A stretch of 64,000 bases of DNA. Origin: Bradyrhizobium manausense. Lineage in GTDB: Bacteria > Pseudomonadota > Alphaproteobacteria > Rhizobiales > Xanthobacteraceae. Made by a program: the position numbers and the translations under genes. The notes beneath the pieces are model-generated. The model made no database searches. It saw only the letters and a program-made list of their open reading frames with translations, and had not been told where the DNA came from. Shown here piece after piece: positions 1-9,069 of this stretch. The stretch covers positions 2,108,001 through 2,172,000 of the forward strand of contig NZ_JAFCJI010000001.1 in assembly GCF_018131105.1 (NCBI RefSeq), written 5' to 3'. Numbering within the stretch: the first letter of the stretch is position 1; the number at the start of each line of letters is the position of its first letter.

Positions 1-723
1 GCCCTACTCGGGGCCGCCACCACGCTCGCCTTCGGCGCCGCTCTCACGACCGGCCAGCCCATCGTCGGCGCGCTGATCTTCCCGGTCAGCCTCGTGATGA
101 TCGTGCTGCTCGGCCTCGAACTCGTTACCGGCAGCTTCGCCATCGTCCCGCTCGCCCGCCTCGAGGGTAAAGCCACCTGGAATGCGGTGATCGCCAACTG
201 GTCCTGGGTCTTCGTTGCCAATTTGCTGGGCAGCCTCGCCTTTGGCGTGCTGATCGCGATCTCGCTGACCAACATGGGCAAGGTCGAGGTCAGCGGCGTC
301 GCCGCGCGCATCGTCGCGGTCGCCGAAGCCAAGACCATCGCCAATGCCGCGATCGGCACCGCCGGCATGGTCTCGGTCTTCGTCAAGGCGATCCTCTGCA
401 ACTGGCTGGTCTGCCTTGGCGTCGTCATGGCGATGACCTCGACCTCGACCGTCGGCAAGATCGCTGCGACCTGGCTGCCGATCTTCCTGTTCTTCGCGCT
501 CGGCTTCGAGCACGCCGTCGTCAACATGTTCGTCATCCCGACCGGCATGCTTCTTGGCGCCAAGGTCAGCCTTTCGGATTGGTGGCTGTGGAATCAGATC
601 CCCGTGACCTTAGGCAACATCGTCGGTGGCTTCGTCTTCACCGGCCTTGCGCTCTACGCGACATACAAGCCCGCAAAGCCGGCGACCGAGATGGCGCAGG
701 TCGTGGCCCAGCCAGCAGAGTAG
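1..723 (+). CDS. Formate/nitrite transporter family protein (5' truncated)
   Basis: Inner-membrane channel of the FNT (FocA/NirC) family, moving formate or nitrite. The reading frame is open from base 1, so the N-terminus lies outside the window; about 240 codons remain. Visible family features are ELVTGSF near the start, the signature CNWLVCLG around codon 135, and NMFVIPTGMLLGA around codon 178, set in several hydrophobic helices. It ends in TAG 13 bp before a nitrite/sulfite reductase gene, so nitrite is the likely substrate, inferred from context. The C-terminal tail is short, hydrophilic and Ala/Pro-rich. Confidence 0.9.
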   Translation, partial: ALLGAATTLAFGAALTTGQPIVGALIFPVSLVMIVLLGLELVTGSFAIVPLARLEGKATWNAVIANWSWVFVANLLGSLAFGVLIAISLTNMGKVEVSGVAARIVAVAEAKTIANAAIGTAGMVSVFVKAILCNWLVCLGVVMAMTSTSTVGKIAATWLPIFLFFALGFEHAVVNMFVIPTGMLLGAKVSLSDWWLWNQIPVTLGNIVGGFVFTGLALYATYKPAKPATEMAQVVAQPAE

Positions 724-736
724 GTCCATTCAGCTC

Positions 737-2533
737 ATGAAACTCGAAGCAGCACCCACGACCGATTTCTCCGACGAGCAGAAGCGCTACCTCGAAGGTT
801 TCATGTCCGGCATGCAGGTCGGACGTGTCGGGCGCGCTTTTGCAGCCGGCGGCGCGCCTGCGGCTGGTGCTCCCGCCGAGCCAACCGGCCCGGACGCTGC
901 GGCGATCAAGGCGCAGGACAAGCTCACGGCGGCGGGCAAGAAGCTCGTCGACCAGGAGAAGTTCAAGCGTGAGATGCATCCCTTCGATGCCTATGAGCGC
1001 CTGAAGGACCAGGCGCGCAACAACGCCAACCCGACGCCGGCGGATAATTTCCGCTGGCGCTATTACGGCATCTTCTGGGTGGCACCGGCACAGACCTCCT
1101 ACATGGCGCGCCTGCGTATTCCCAACGGCATCCTCAAGCACTGGCAGATGGCGGGTCTCGCCGACATCGCAGAAAGCTGTGGCGGCGGCTACACTCATGT
1201 CACCACGCGCGCCAACTTCCAGATCCGCGAAATCGAGCCGAAGAACGCGGTGACGCTGATCGAGGGCATCCAGGACATCGGACTGTGCTCGCGCGGCGCC
1301 GGCGCCGACAACATCCGCAACGTCACGGGCACGCCGACGGCCGGCATCGATCCGCAGGAGCTGCTCGACACGCGCCCGTATGCGCGCGAATGGCACTACC
1401 ACATCCTCAACGACCGCTCGTTGTTCGGCCTGCCGCGCAAGTTCAACGTCGCCTTCGACGGCGCCGGCAAGATAGCCGCGCTGGAGGAGACCAACGACAT
1501 CGCTTTCACCGCGGTCGAGGTGAAGGACGGCTTTGGTGTCGAAGGCGGGATTTGGTTCAGGCTCGGCCTCGGCGGCATCACCGGCCACAAGGATTTTGCG
1601 AAATATTCCGGCATCGTCGTTCGTCCTGAAGACGCGACTGCTGTTGCCGATGCCATCGTGCGCGTCTTCGTGGAACACGGCGACCGCACCAACCGCAACA
1701 AGGCGCGGCTGAAATACGTGCTCGACATCATGGGGCACGACGGCTTCCTCAAGCTGGTCGAGGAGCGGCTGAAGAAGCCGTTCGCGCGCGTGCCGGCCGA
1801 GGCTTTGGCGTCGCGTCCGCTGTCCGACCGCATGGCCCATGTCGGCGTGCACAAGCAGAAGCAGGCCGGGCTCAATTGGGTCGGCGTGGCGCTGCCGGTC
1901 GGCAAGCTGACCTGCGAACAGATGCGTGGGCTGGCGAAAATCGCGCAGGATCTCGGTGACGGCGATATCCGCCTGACGGTCTGGCAGAACCTGCTGATCT
2001 CGGGCGTACGCGATGAGAGCATCGCGCTCGTCTCCGCGGCTGTCGAGAAGATCGGCCTGGCCACGCAAGTCTCGAACGTGCGCGCCGGCCTGATTGCCTG
2101 CACCGGCAATGCCGGCTGCAAGTTCGCGGCCTCCGACACCAAGCGCCATGCCGCCGCGATCGGCGACTGGTGCGATGAGCGTATCAATCTCGACACGCCG
2201 CTCAACATCCATCTGACCGGGTGCCATCACTCCTGTGCGCAGCACTACATCTCGGACATCGGTCTGATCGCGGCCAAGGTGCCGGGCGCGAGCGAGGATG
2301 ACCAGGTCGAGGGCTATCACCTCTTCACCGGCGGTGGCTTCGGTCCCGATGCCGATATCGGGCAGGAGGTTTTTCACGACGTGAAGTCCGAGGACGTGCC
2401 GAAGACTGTCGAGGCTCTCCTGAAAGCCTATCTGGCCAATCGCACCTCGCCCGAAGAGACGTTCCTGACCTTCTCCCGTCGCCATGACGGGGAAGCCCTG
2501 CGCAAACTCGCCGAAGCGGAAGTAGCAGCATGA
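737..2533 (+). CDS. nirA: NirA-type ferredoxin/flavoprotein-dependent nitrite (sulfite) reductase hemoprotein
   Basis: Assimilatory six-electron reductase, reducing nitrite to ammonium or sulfite to sulfide, with siroheme coupled to a 4Fe-4S cluster. The 598-residue product has the four cluster/siroheme cysteines C455, C461 (CTGNAGC) and C496, C500 (CHHSC). The frame is open upstream, but ATG 737 is chosen because the preceding 37 codons overlap the transporter gene and read as out-of-frame sequence. It begins with FSDEQKRYLEGFMSGM, a motif also found at the start of the next protein. The stop overlaps the next start in ATGA, indicating translational coupling. Context favours nitrite, but sulfite cannot be excluded. 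Confidence 0.9.
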   Translation: MKLEAAPTTDFSDEQKRYLEGFMSGMQVGRVGRAFAAGGAPAAGAPAEPTGPDAAAIKAQDKLTAAGKKLVDQEKFKREMHPFDAYERLKDQARNNANPTPADNFRWRYYGIFWVAPAQTSYMARLRIPNGILKHWQMAGLADIAESCGGGYTHVTTRANFQIREIEPKNAVTLIEGIQDIGLCSRGAGADNIRNVTGTPTAGIDPQELLDTRPYAREWHYHILNDRSLFGLPRKFNVAFDGAGKIAALEETNDIAFTAVEVKDGFGVEGGIWFRLGLGGITGHKDFAKYSGIVVRPEDATAVADAIVRVFVEHGDRTNRNKARLKYVLDIMGHDGFLKLVEERLKKPFARVPAEALASRPLSDRMAHVGVHKQKQAGLNWVGVALPVGKLTCEQMRGLAKIAQDLGDGDIRLTVWQNLLISGVRDESIALVSAAVEKIGLATQVSNVRAGLIACTGNAGCKFAASDTKRHAAAIGDWCDERINLDTPLNIHLTGCHHSCAQHYISDIGLIAAKVPGASEDDQVEGYHLFTGGGFGPDADIGQEVFHDVKSEDVPKTVEALLKAYLANRTSPEETFLTFSRRHDGEALRKLAEAEVAA

Positions 2534-4143
2534 CCCAGATGTCCGTGCCTCCCAAGATCGAGATCATTCCGGCCAGTGCACCGTTCAGTGAAGGCCAGCG
2601 GCTGTGGCTGAACGGATTCCTGGTCGGCATGTTCGGTCTCGACGGTTCGACACCGCTGTCGCCGGCGGAGAACGGGGCGGTCCTGGCGCCGCAAGGCGAC
2701 GGCGATGACGGTGAGGCGCCATGGCATGATCCGGCGATGGCGATCGCCGATCGGATGAAGCTTGCGGAGGGACGTCCGCTCCGCCGCCGCATGATGGCGG
2801 CGATGGCGCAGCAGGATTGCGGCCAGTGCGGCTACAATTGCGCCGATTATTCGGACTCGATTGCCAACAAGAGCGAAGCCCGCCTCAACCTCTGCGCCCC
2901 CGGCGGCAAGGAAACGGCGCGGATGCTCAAGCAGCTCGCCGAGGAGATCGACAGGGCGCCGGCCGCAAAGCCTGCGGCAGGAGCGGCCCCGGCCGCGAGC
3001 ACGCCGGCCGCACCGGACCTGAAAGCCGAGCTCGGCCGTGCCCGCGAGAATCCGGCTGACGCGACCTTCCTGTCGAAGCGCCTGCTCAACAAGAGCGGTT
3101 CGGAGAAGGAAACCTATCACGTCGAGTTCGATCTCTCCGAGAGCAAGCTTGACTACGTCGTCGGCGACAGCTTTGGGGTGTTCGCGCGCAACGATCTCGG
3201 CCTCGTCGATCAGATCATCGCGCTGCTCGGGGCATCCCACACCACCAAGATCAACAACAAGACGCTGCGCGAGGCGCTGGTCGAGGACGTTTCTCTTTCA
3301 CCCGCGCCCGACAAGCTGTTCGAGCTGCTCTCCTTCATTACAGGCGGCGCGCAGCGCGAGAAGGCGAGGGCGCTGGCGCAGGGCGAAGATCCCGATGGCG
3401 ATGCCGCAACGCTCGACGTGATGGCCGCGCTGCAAAAATTCTCGGGCACGCGGCCGCATCCGGAAGCGTTCGTCGAGGCGCTCGAGCCGCTCCAGCCGCG
3501 GCTCTATTCGATCTCCTCGTCCCACAATGCGACGCCCGGCAAGCTGTCGCTGACGGTCGATTCCGTGCGCTACGTCATCGGCAAGCGCAAGCGTCTCGGC
3601 GTCGCCTCGACCTTCCTCGGCGAGCGCATCAACGAGGGCGACAAGCTCAAGGTCTATGTGCAGAAGGCGCACGGTTTCGCCCTGCCGCAGGATCCGAAGA
3701 TTCCAGTCATCATGATCGGTCCCGGCACCGGCGTCGCGCCGTTCCGCGCTTTCCTGCTCGACCGCAAGGCGACCGGCGCGCAGGGCAAGAACTGGCTTTT
3801 CTTCGGCCATCAGCGCAGCGATTGCGACTTCTTCTATCGCGACGAGCTCAACGCGATGAAGACGTCGGGCCTGCTGACGCGCCTGTCGCTGGCCTGGTCG
3901 CGCGACGGCGAGAAGAAGTTCTACGTGCAGGACCGCATGCGCGAGCTCGGCCGCGAGGTCTGGACGTGGCTGGCCGAGGGCGCGCACCTCTACATCTGCG
4001 GCGATGCCAAGCGCATGGCCAAGGACGTCGAGCGTGCGTTGGTCGACATCGTTGCCCAGTTCGGCGCGCGATCGACCGACGAGGCCGTCAGTTTTGTCGC
4101 CGATCTCAAGAAGAAGGGCCGCTTCCAGGCTGACGTGTACTAA
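2530..4143 (+). CDS. Sulfite/nitrite reductase alpha-type flavoprotein with N-terminal 4Fe-4S domain
   Basis: Probable electron donor subunit passing electrons from NAD(P)H to the upstream hemoprotein. It has 537 residues. The N-terminus carries FSEGQRLWLNGFLVGM. Next comes an RnfB-like Fe-S domain with C97, C100, C104 and C122 followed by APGG. The C-terminal half is a CysJ-like FAD and NAD(P)H module: RLYSISSS for FAD, IGPGTGVAPFRAF and FFGHQRSDCDFFYRDE for the nucleotide. The FMN flavodoxin domain of classical CysJ is absent and the Fe-S domain takes its place, which is unusual relative to E. coli. It overlaps nirA by 4 bp. Confidence 0.9.
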   Translation: MTQMSVPPKIEIIPASAPFSEGQRLWLNGFLVGMFGLDGSTPLSPAENGAVLAPQGDGDDGEAPWHDPAMAIADRMKLAEGRPLRRRMMAAMAQQDCGQCGYNCADYSDSIANKSEARLNLCAPGGKETARMLKQLAEEIDRAPAAKPAAGAAPAASTPAAPDLKAELGRARENPADATFLSKRLLNKSGSEKETYHVEFDLSESKLDYVVGDSFGVFARNDLGLVDQIIALLGASHTTKINNKTLREALVEDVSLSPAPDKLFELLSFITGGAQREKARALAQGEDPDGDAATLDVMAALQKFSGTRPHPEAFVEALEPLQPRLYSISSSHNATPGKLSLTVDSVRYVIGKRKRLGVASTFLGERINEGDKLKVYVQKAHGFALPQDPKIPVIMIGPGTGVAPFRAFLLDRKATGAQGKNWLFFGHQRSDCDFFYRDELNAMKTSGLLTRLSLAWSRDGEKKFYVQDRMRELGREVWTWLAEGAHLYICGDAKRMAKDVERALVDIVAQFGARSTDEAVSFVADLKKKGRFQADVY

Positions 4144-4434
4144 GTCGCGGCGGCCCGTCGCCACTCGGTTCAATGTCGTGGGGCGGGCAGAGCAAAGCGG
4201 GCCCGCCTCGTCGATGGGCATGGCGCGCGAGGGCGTGCCTTTGCCTACCCCACGGGAGCCAGTCATCTCAGCGTTATCGACCGGGTTCCATCTGGCTTGA
4301 AGTTTAACGAATAGGATTCCCGGAACCGGCCGGTCCAGAGAATTTTTGCCTGCAAAGCGGCTCCGAAAGGCGCTTCCATCGCTATTTGCGCGATGGTCTT
4401 ACAGCCGTCGCGCTGGATCATTCATACTCGCCGG
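4144..4434. other. Intergenic spacer after the reductase flavoprotein
   Basis: About 290 bp between the flavoprotein stop and a possible small ORF. Overlapping frames are open in places, but none has a convincing ribosome binding site or recognisable sequence. No clear terminator with a T tract was found. Confidence 0.4.
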
Positions 4435-4608
4435 ATGGTGCGTTGGAAATCGACCATCCGGGAATTGTCGGCGGAAGCCAGGCTTCACCTTTATGCGCGG
4501 TCGCTCTCGCGCAGGACCGCGGCGAGTGCGCGTCATGTCGGGATCTACGGCACCTGTGCGCTTATCGCCGCGCTCCTCTTCGGCACGTTATCAGTGCACC
4601 CGTTCTGA
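4435..4608 (+). CDS. Possible small membrane-anchored protein
   Basis: A 57-codon frame, with an alternative ATG at 4393. It has a basic N-terminal half (IRELSAEARLHLYARSLSRR) and one hydrophobic C-terminal segment (GTCALIAALLFGTL). Third codon positions are mostly G or C, as in real genes here, but no good Shine-Dalgarno precedes either start. Its stop abuts the convergent pxpA stop with no gap. I do not recognise a family. It could equally be a chance frame. Confidence 0.35.
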   Translation: MVRWKSTIRELSAEARLHLYARSLSRRTAASARHVGIYGTCALIAALLFGTLSVHPF

Positions 4609-5379
4609 TCACGCCCCGCGCTTGAACGGCGCGACGTCGATCCCCGCGTCTTTCAACGCCTGACGCAGGCCGCGCGCGATGTCGACCGCGCCATGTGTAT
4701 CGCCGTGGATGCACACCGTGTCCGTGCGCATCTTGATGACCTTGCCTGTGACCGAGACCACCGCACCGTCCTGCACCATCCGCACCACGCGCTCGGCAAT
4801 CGCCTTGGCGTCATGCAGCACCGCGCCGGGCTTCTTGCGCGAAACGAGGTTGCCGTCGTCCTCGTAAGCGCGGTCGGCGAACACTTCGTGCACCATCGGC
4901 AGGTTTGCGTCCTCGCCTGCTTTCACCAGCTTTGAATTGGCGAGCACGACGAAGATCAGGCTGGGATCGACCGCCCGGATGCCGGCGGCGATTGCCTTCG
5001 CGGTCATGTCGTCCTCGCAGGCGACGTTGGAGAGCGCGCCATGCGCCTTCACATGCGTGACCTTGTGGCCGGCTGCCGTCGTGATCGCCTGTAGCGCGCC
5101 GATCTGGTAGGCGACGAGGTTCTCGATCTCGGACGACTTCAGCCCGGCGATCGGATGCCGGCCAAAGCCGTGCAGGTCGCGATATCCAGGATGCGCGCCG
5201 ACCGAGACGCCGCGTGCTTTCGCCAGCTCCACCGTGCGGCGCATGATGTCGGGGTCGCCGGCATGGAAGCCGCAGGCGACGTTGACCGAGCTCGCGAGCT
5301 CGATCATCGCGGCGTCGTTGCCCATCTCCCACGCGCCAAAACCTTCGCCGAGGTCGCAATTGAGATCGATCGTCTTCAT
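4609..5379 (-). CDS. pxpA: 5-oxoprolinase subunit PxpA (LamB/YcsF family)
   Basis: Subunit A of the prokaryotic ATP-dependent 5-oxoprolinase, which opens pyroglutamate to glutamate with PxpB and PxpC. The 256-residue length matches the family. Recognisable motifs are the N-terminal [21 protein letters not shown] and [12 protein letters not shown] (metal/active-site region), and [10 protein letters not shown] near the C-terminus. ATG 5379 is chosen because the upstream extension of the open frame overlaps pxpC and resembles no protein. It is the third gene of a minus-strand operon, 29 bp after pxpC. LamB/YcsF proteins were formerly annotated as lactam utilisation proteins. Confidence 0.93.
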   Translation of the reverse strand: MKTIDLNCDLGEGFGAWEMGNDAAMIELASSVNVACGFHAGDPDIMRRTVELAKARGVSVGAHPGYRDLHGFGRHPIAGLKSSEIENLVAYQIGALQAITTAAGHKVTHVKAHGALSNVACEDDMTAKAIAAGIRAVDPSLIFVVLANSKLVKAGEDANLPMVHEVFADRAYEDDGNLVSRKKPGAVLHDAKAIAERVVRMVQDGAVVSVTGKVIKMRTDTVCIHGDTHGAVDIARGLRQALKDAGIDVAPFKRGA

Positions 5380-5408
5380 GGTTGCTCTCCGCCTTTTGGT
5401 CTTGTTGT

Positions 5409-6446
5409 TTACGGCTCCGCCGTGACCTGCCAGGTCCCGGCATCCATGGCGCTCACGGCATAGCCCGCAACGTTGGCATCGGCCAGTGCCTCGACGTTGA
5501 GTTCGACCGTGTCGGACGAGCGCAGGCGATCGGGCAGGTTGCGGATCAGCTGTTGGAACTTGCGCGCCTCGTCCTGCGCCTCGGCCATGGTGACAGCCTT
5601 GAAGCGGAACGCCGTTCCTGCCGAGGTCTGCGCGAGGCGGCCGACGTCGGCCGTGATCACGGTTGCGATCTTGGGGTAACCGCCTGAGGTGCCGCGGTCC
5701 ATCATCAGCGCGATCGGCGAACCGTTGCCGGGCACCTGGATGCTGCCGTTGACGGTACCGTCGGAGACGATGTTGTGACCGTGCAGATGCTTGATGGCGG
5801 GCCCTTCGAGCCGGTAGCCCATGCGGTCGGACGTCGCCGAAATTTTCCACTCGCTGTCCAGGAACAGCGCCTTGTTGGCGTCATCGAACTCGTCGTCCTG
5901 CGGACCCAAGACGACTCGGATCGGGCCGCTCACAGGCTTCGGCAATTCGATCTGCAACTCCGGCGCGCCGCTCGCGGCATCGACCGTGAATTCGTCGCCG
6001 GCCTGAAGCGGGCGCGGGTAGGGGCTGCCGAGCCCGGCGCGGGCATTCACCGCGAGGCTGCCGAACACCAGCTCGCCTTTGATGGCGCCTTCGATCGCGA
6101 GGTAAGTGAATGCGCCGCCGCGGGCAAAACCCAGCGTCAGCGTCTCGCCATCCTTCAGCGTGACAGAGGTGTCCATAGCCACCGGTTTGCCGGCGACGTC
6201 GGCATTGCGCGGCGCGCCTGATATCGCCACGCGCACGGCGCCGTCCTTGGCCGCGAACGTGGCGCCGAACGGGCCGATCTCGACGGCGGCTGCGAGCGGC
6301 TCGTTGCCGACAAGCGTGTTTGCCGCAGCCAGCGCCAGCCGGTCCATCGCACCGCTGACCGTCAGGCCATAGCGCTGCGCGCCGTGGCGTCCGCCGTCCT
6401 GGACGGAGCTTGCGGGACCGATGGTGGCGACGATGAGCCGGCTCAT
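5409..6446 (-). CDS. pxpC: 5-oxoprolinase subunit PxpC (biotin-dependent carboxyltransferase-like, KipA family)
   Basis: 345 residues of the allophanate hydrolase subunit 2/AHS2 fold. The N-terminus ([20 protein letters not shown]) and the internal [13 protein letters not shown] stretch ([14 protein letters not shown]) are typical of the family, as is [10 protein letters not shown]. Its start overlaps the pxpB stop by 4 bp (ATGA), so the two are probably translated together. With PxpA and PxpB it forms the 5-oxoprolinase complex. The alternative names urea carboxylase-like or KipA apply to the same fold; the complete pxpBCA set favours 5-oxoprolinase. Confidence 0.92.
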   Translation of the reverse strand: MSRLIVATIGPASSVQDGGRHGAQRYGLTVSGAMDRLALAAANTLVGNEPLAAAVEIGPFGATFAAKDGAVRVAISGAPRNADVAGKPVAMDTSVTLKDGETLTLGFARGGAFTYLAIEGAIKGELVFGSLAVNARAGLGSPYPRPLQAGDEFTVDAASGAPELQIELPKPVSGPIRVVLGPQDDEFDDANKALFLDSEWKISATSDRMGYRLEGPAIKHLHGHNIVSDGTVNGSIQVPGNGSPIALMMDRGTSGGYPKIATVITADVGRLAQTSAGTAFRFKAVTMAEAQDEARKFQQLIRNLPDRLRSSDTVELNVEALADANVAGYAVSAMDAGTWQVTAEP

Positions 6447-7174
6447 GCGGTCACCTGCTCGGCGATGATCTCGCCGGCCTCGGCGGCGCGGTCCTGCTCT
6501 TCGAACGTCTTGTGGTCGATGGCGAAAAACGTCACGCGATCACCGGGTTCGGTGAGGAAGGTGGGATTCCGGTGGAGCTGATAGGTTCTGACCGGCGTGC
6601 GGCCGAGCAGGTGCCAGCCGCTGGGCGCCGCCAGACACTGGATCCCGGCCTGGATGCCGCCGATCGAGATCGTGCCAGCCGGCGTGAACAGCCGCGGGCT
6701 CTGCCGCCGTGACATGTGCAGCGATTTGTCGAGACCGCTGAGATAGGACCAGCCCGGCGTGAAGCCGATCATGGCGACGCGATAGTCACCGCCGACGTGC
6801 CGGGCGACGATGTCGTCTGGCGTGGTGTTCAACGCCTTCGCGACATCCTCGAGGTCGATGCCGTGCTCGCCGCCATAGGCGACGGGAATGCGCCAGCGCC
6901 GCGCCTTGGTCGACGGCGGCAATGGCTGGCAGGCGATCGGCAGCAGCTTTTCGCAGAGCGCATCGAACCCGATCTTGCCGGGATCGTAATGCACCAGCAG
7001 CGAGCGATAGGTTGGAATGGATTCGGTGATGCCGTCGATCGGCGTTGTGGCCAGCGCCTTGTCGAGCGCGAGCACGCGCTCATTGGCGGCGTCGTCGATG
7101 GTTCGGCTGAACTCGACCGTGACGGCACTGTCGCCGCTGGGCAGGAGGCGGGGCGGGGGAAGTGTCGCGGCCAT
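6443..7174 (-). CDS. pxpB: 5-oxoprolinase subunit PxpB (KipI/AHS1 family)
   Basis: First gene of the pxpBCA operon; 243 residues of the allophanate hydrolase subunit 1/KipI family. Motifs are LLPSGDSAVTVEF at the N-terminus, GFTPGWSYLSGL and PRLFTPAGTISIGG near residue 165-190, and a tail with GWHLLGRTP. ATG 7174 is preceded by GAGAGG at good spacing, so the 30 extra codons open upstream are not used. Divergent from the RraA-like gene across about 250 bp that contains an inverted repeat at 7284-7304. Confidence 0.92.
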   Translation of the reverse strand: MAATLPPPRLLPSGDSAVTVEFSRTIDDAANERVLALDKALATTPIDGITESIPTYRSLLVHYDPGKIGFDALCEKLLPIACQPLPPSTKARRWRIPVAYGGEHGIDLEDVAKALNTTPDDIVARHVGGDYRVAMIGFTPGWSYLSGLDKSLHMSRRQSPRLFTPAGTISIGGIQAGIQCLAAPSGWHLLGRTPVRTYQLHRNPTFLTEPGDRVTFFAIDHKTFEEQDRAAEAGEIIAEQVTA

Positions 7175-7283
7175 GACCTCTCGAAATCGGTCTTGAGAAA
7201 AGCGCGGGCTCAGCCTTGAGTTCCGCAATGCCTTTGCTTCGCGTAAATGCGCCCGCAAGTCCAATAAATTAATGCCGGGGGTG

Positions 7284-7304
7284 GCGATAAAGCCTTGTTA
7301 TCGC
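7284..7304. promoter_or_regulatory. Inverted repeat in the pxpB / rraA-like divergent promoter region
   Basis: Perfect 7+7 bp inverted repeat GCGATAA-N7-TTATCGC lying midway between two divergent start codons (7174 minus, 7422 plus). This placement suits an operator shared by both operons, but it could also be a short RNA hairpin. No regulator gene lies next to it in the window. Confidence 0.45.
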
Positions 7305-7421
7305 GGCGCATAACAGACCGGCAGGGCCGCATTATTGACGGGGCTTTGGGCCTTGACGGCAAGCGCCCGGCTCGCAAGATGCGCGCGTTCTTTCCCGCCC
7401 ATCCGGAGCTCGTTCTCGTCC

Positions 7422-8120
7422 ATGTCGCTGTCCCCCGAAGCCCGCAAGACCCTCGCCGGCATTACCACTGCCACCATCACCACGGTCCTGCTGAAGAAGG
7501 GCCTGCGCAATGTGTGGATGCGCGGCGCGCGTCCGCTGCGCCCGGGCCTGCCGCGCCTGGTGGGACCGGCCTTCACGCTGCGCTTCGTGCCGGCGCGCGA
7601 GGATCTGGCCACTCCGGAATCCTGGTCGTCGCCGATTTCGACCCGCACCGCGATCGAGGCGATGCCGGAGGGCTGTATCGCCGTGGTCGACGCCATGGGC
7701 ATCACCGACGCCGGTATTTTCGGCGACATCCTTTGTGCGCGCATGATGAAGCGCGGCGTCACTGCGCTCGTCACCGACGGCGTCGTGCGCGACGTCGAGG
7801 GCGTGCTCGGCACCAATCTCCCGGTGTGGTGCGATGGCTACGCCGCGCCGCCCTCCGTGGCCGGCCTGACCTTCGTTGGCTGGGGCGAGCCGATCGGCTG
7901 CGGCGGCGTCGCTGTGTTCCCGAACGACATCGTCGTCGCCGACCAGGACGGCTGCGTGCTGATCCCGCAGGCCATGCTCGAGCATGTGCTCAACGAAGGC
8001 GTCGAGCAGGAGCGGATGGAAGCCTGGATCGTCAATGAGGTGAACAATGGCGCCGCGCTGCCGGGCCTCTATCCCATGAACGCAGAAACCAAGGCGCGCT
8101 ACGCCGCCAGCAAGAAGTAA
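7422..8120 (+). CDS. RraA-like / HMG-aldolase-like family protein
   Basis: 232 residues of the RraA/4-hydroxy-4-methyl-2-oxoglutarate aldolase fold. Family marks are AVVDAMGITDAGIFGDIL, VTDGVVRDVEGV (the TDGxxRD metal and substrate site) and GDIVVADQDGCVLIP. The start is ATG 7422; an open upstream extension of 29 codons lies in the divergent promoter region and is unlikely to be translated. Members act either as pyruvate-releasing aldolases or as RNase E inhibitors. Presence of the TDGxxRD motif and the cupin neighbour 19 bp downstream favour an enzyme of small-molecule metabolism. Often misnamed ribonuclease regulator. Confidence 0.82.
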   Translation: MSLSPEARKTLAGITTATITTVLLKKGLRNVWMRGARPLRPGLPRLVGPAFTLRFVPAREDLATPESWSSPISTRTAIEAMPEGCIAVVDAMGITDAGIFGDILCARMMKRGVTALVTDGVVRDVEGVLGTNLPVWCDGYAAPPSVAGLTFVGWGEPIGCGGVAVFPNDIVVADQDGCVLIPQAMLEHVLNEGVEQERMEAWIVNEVNNGAALPGLYPMNAETKARYAASKK

Positions 8121-8139
8121 CAGGAAACGAGGTACCCCC

Positions 8140-8544
8140 ATGGACATCACGCTCGCAGGCACGCGGCCGACCCGCCGCGCGCCCAAGGAAAACTTCACCG
8201 GCACTGTGCTGCAGGACCCCATCAACATGGCGCCTGCGCCGGCGCGGTTGAACGTCTCGCGCGTCGCGTTCGAGCCCGGCGCCCGCACCAACTGGCACCA
8301 CCATCCGCTCGGGCAGACGCTCTACGTGATTTCGGGTGTCGGCCGCGTCCAGACCAAGGGCGGACCGGTCAAGGAAATCCGTCCCGGCGACACCGTCTGG
8401 ATTCCGCCGGGTGAAGTGCATTGGCACGGCGCCTCGCCTGATAACAGCATGTGCCACATCGCCATGCAGGAAGCGCTCGACGGTGTCTATTCGACCTGGC
8501 TCGGGCCGGTCACCGACGCAGAGTACGGCGCGGCCCTCGGCTGA
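8140..8544 (+). CDS. Single-domain cupin protein
   Basis: 134-residue cupin of the type often annotated as (R)-mandelonitrile lyase-like or carboxymuconolactone-associated cupin. Metal ligands are visible in cupin motif 1 (NWHHHPLGQTLYVISGVG) and motif 2 (PPGEVHWHGAS). It lies 19 bp after the RraA-like gene and presumably shares its transcript. Function is not determined by sequence; a small isomerase, lyase or binding role linked to the upstream aldolase-like protein is inference. Confidence 0.8.
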   Translation: MDITLAGTRPTRRAPKENFTGTVLQDPINMAPAPARLNVSRVAFEPGARTNWHHHPLGQTLYVISGVGRVQTKGGPVKEIRPGDTVWIPPGEVHWHGASPDNSMCHIAMQEALDGVYSTWLGPVTDAEYGAALG

Positions 8545-8554
8545 GGTCAGGCGC

Positions 8555-8911
8555 TCACATCCGCTCAGCGGTCCACGTGCCCGAGCACATGGCGCCTCGC
8601 CATGTGCCGGAGCCGGAGGCGCCGCTGAGCCGGCCGGAGCCGACCGCGCTTTTGATGCCAGTGCTCAGGGTCACGTTGATGTTGCCGGCATCGGCGACGC
8701 GGCCTGACGCCATCATCGCGGCGCTGCCCGAGGCAATCTGACCGTTGTTGATTCCGATCGCGACCGTCGTGCCGTTGCCGCAGGTCTGGCTCGACGACGA
8801 TATGCGGACATTCCAGGTGCCGTCGAACGTCGAGCCCGCAGCATCCGCATGCGCGAGCGGGAGAGCGATAGCGATCATCGTAGCGAAAAGACCCTTGCGA
8901 AAGCCGTTCAT
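8555..8911 (-). CDS. Small secreted hypothetical protein
   Basis: 118 residues starting MNGFRKGLFATMIAIALPLAHADA, a Sec-type signal peptide with likely cleavage after Ala-Asp-Ala. The mature part is Gly/Ser/Thr-rich and begins FDGTWNVRISSSSQTCGNG; it contains two cysteines and the repeated form GTW (FDGTWNV, SGTWRG, SGTWTAE), suggesting a small beta-rich fold. ATG 8911 gives the signal peptide; the longer frame to 8944 adds 11 implausible residues. Convergent with the cupin gene. Exported location is well supported; function unknown. Confidence 0.72.
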   Translation of the reverse strand: MNGFRKGLFATMIAIALPLAHADAAGSTFDGTWNVRISSSSQTCGNGTTVAIGINNGQIASGSAAMMASGRVADAGNINVTLSTGIKSAVGSGRLSGASGSGTWRGAMCSGTWTAERM

Positions 8912-9069
8912 GACACGCCCCTGTGTTGACCTCGCGGGGAACATGTCACGGGCGCGGAACCGCCGATGTGAGGACTGTCACGCGCGGTGGTCTCTCTGTG
9001 AGGTGACGCACCAAGGCGAAGGGGCCCGGATGACGGGCCCCTTGTCTCTCTCGCAAGCGTCGCGCTGAT

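Noticed and set aside
638..2485. 615-codon open frame antisense to nirA
   Set aside because: GC-rich codon bias leaves the opposite strand open. The translation has no domain and the plus frame is a complete reductase.
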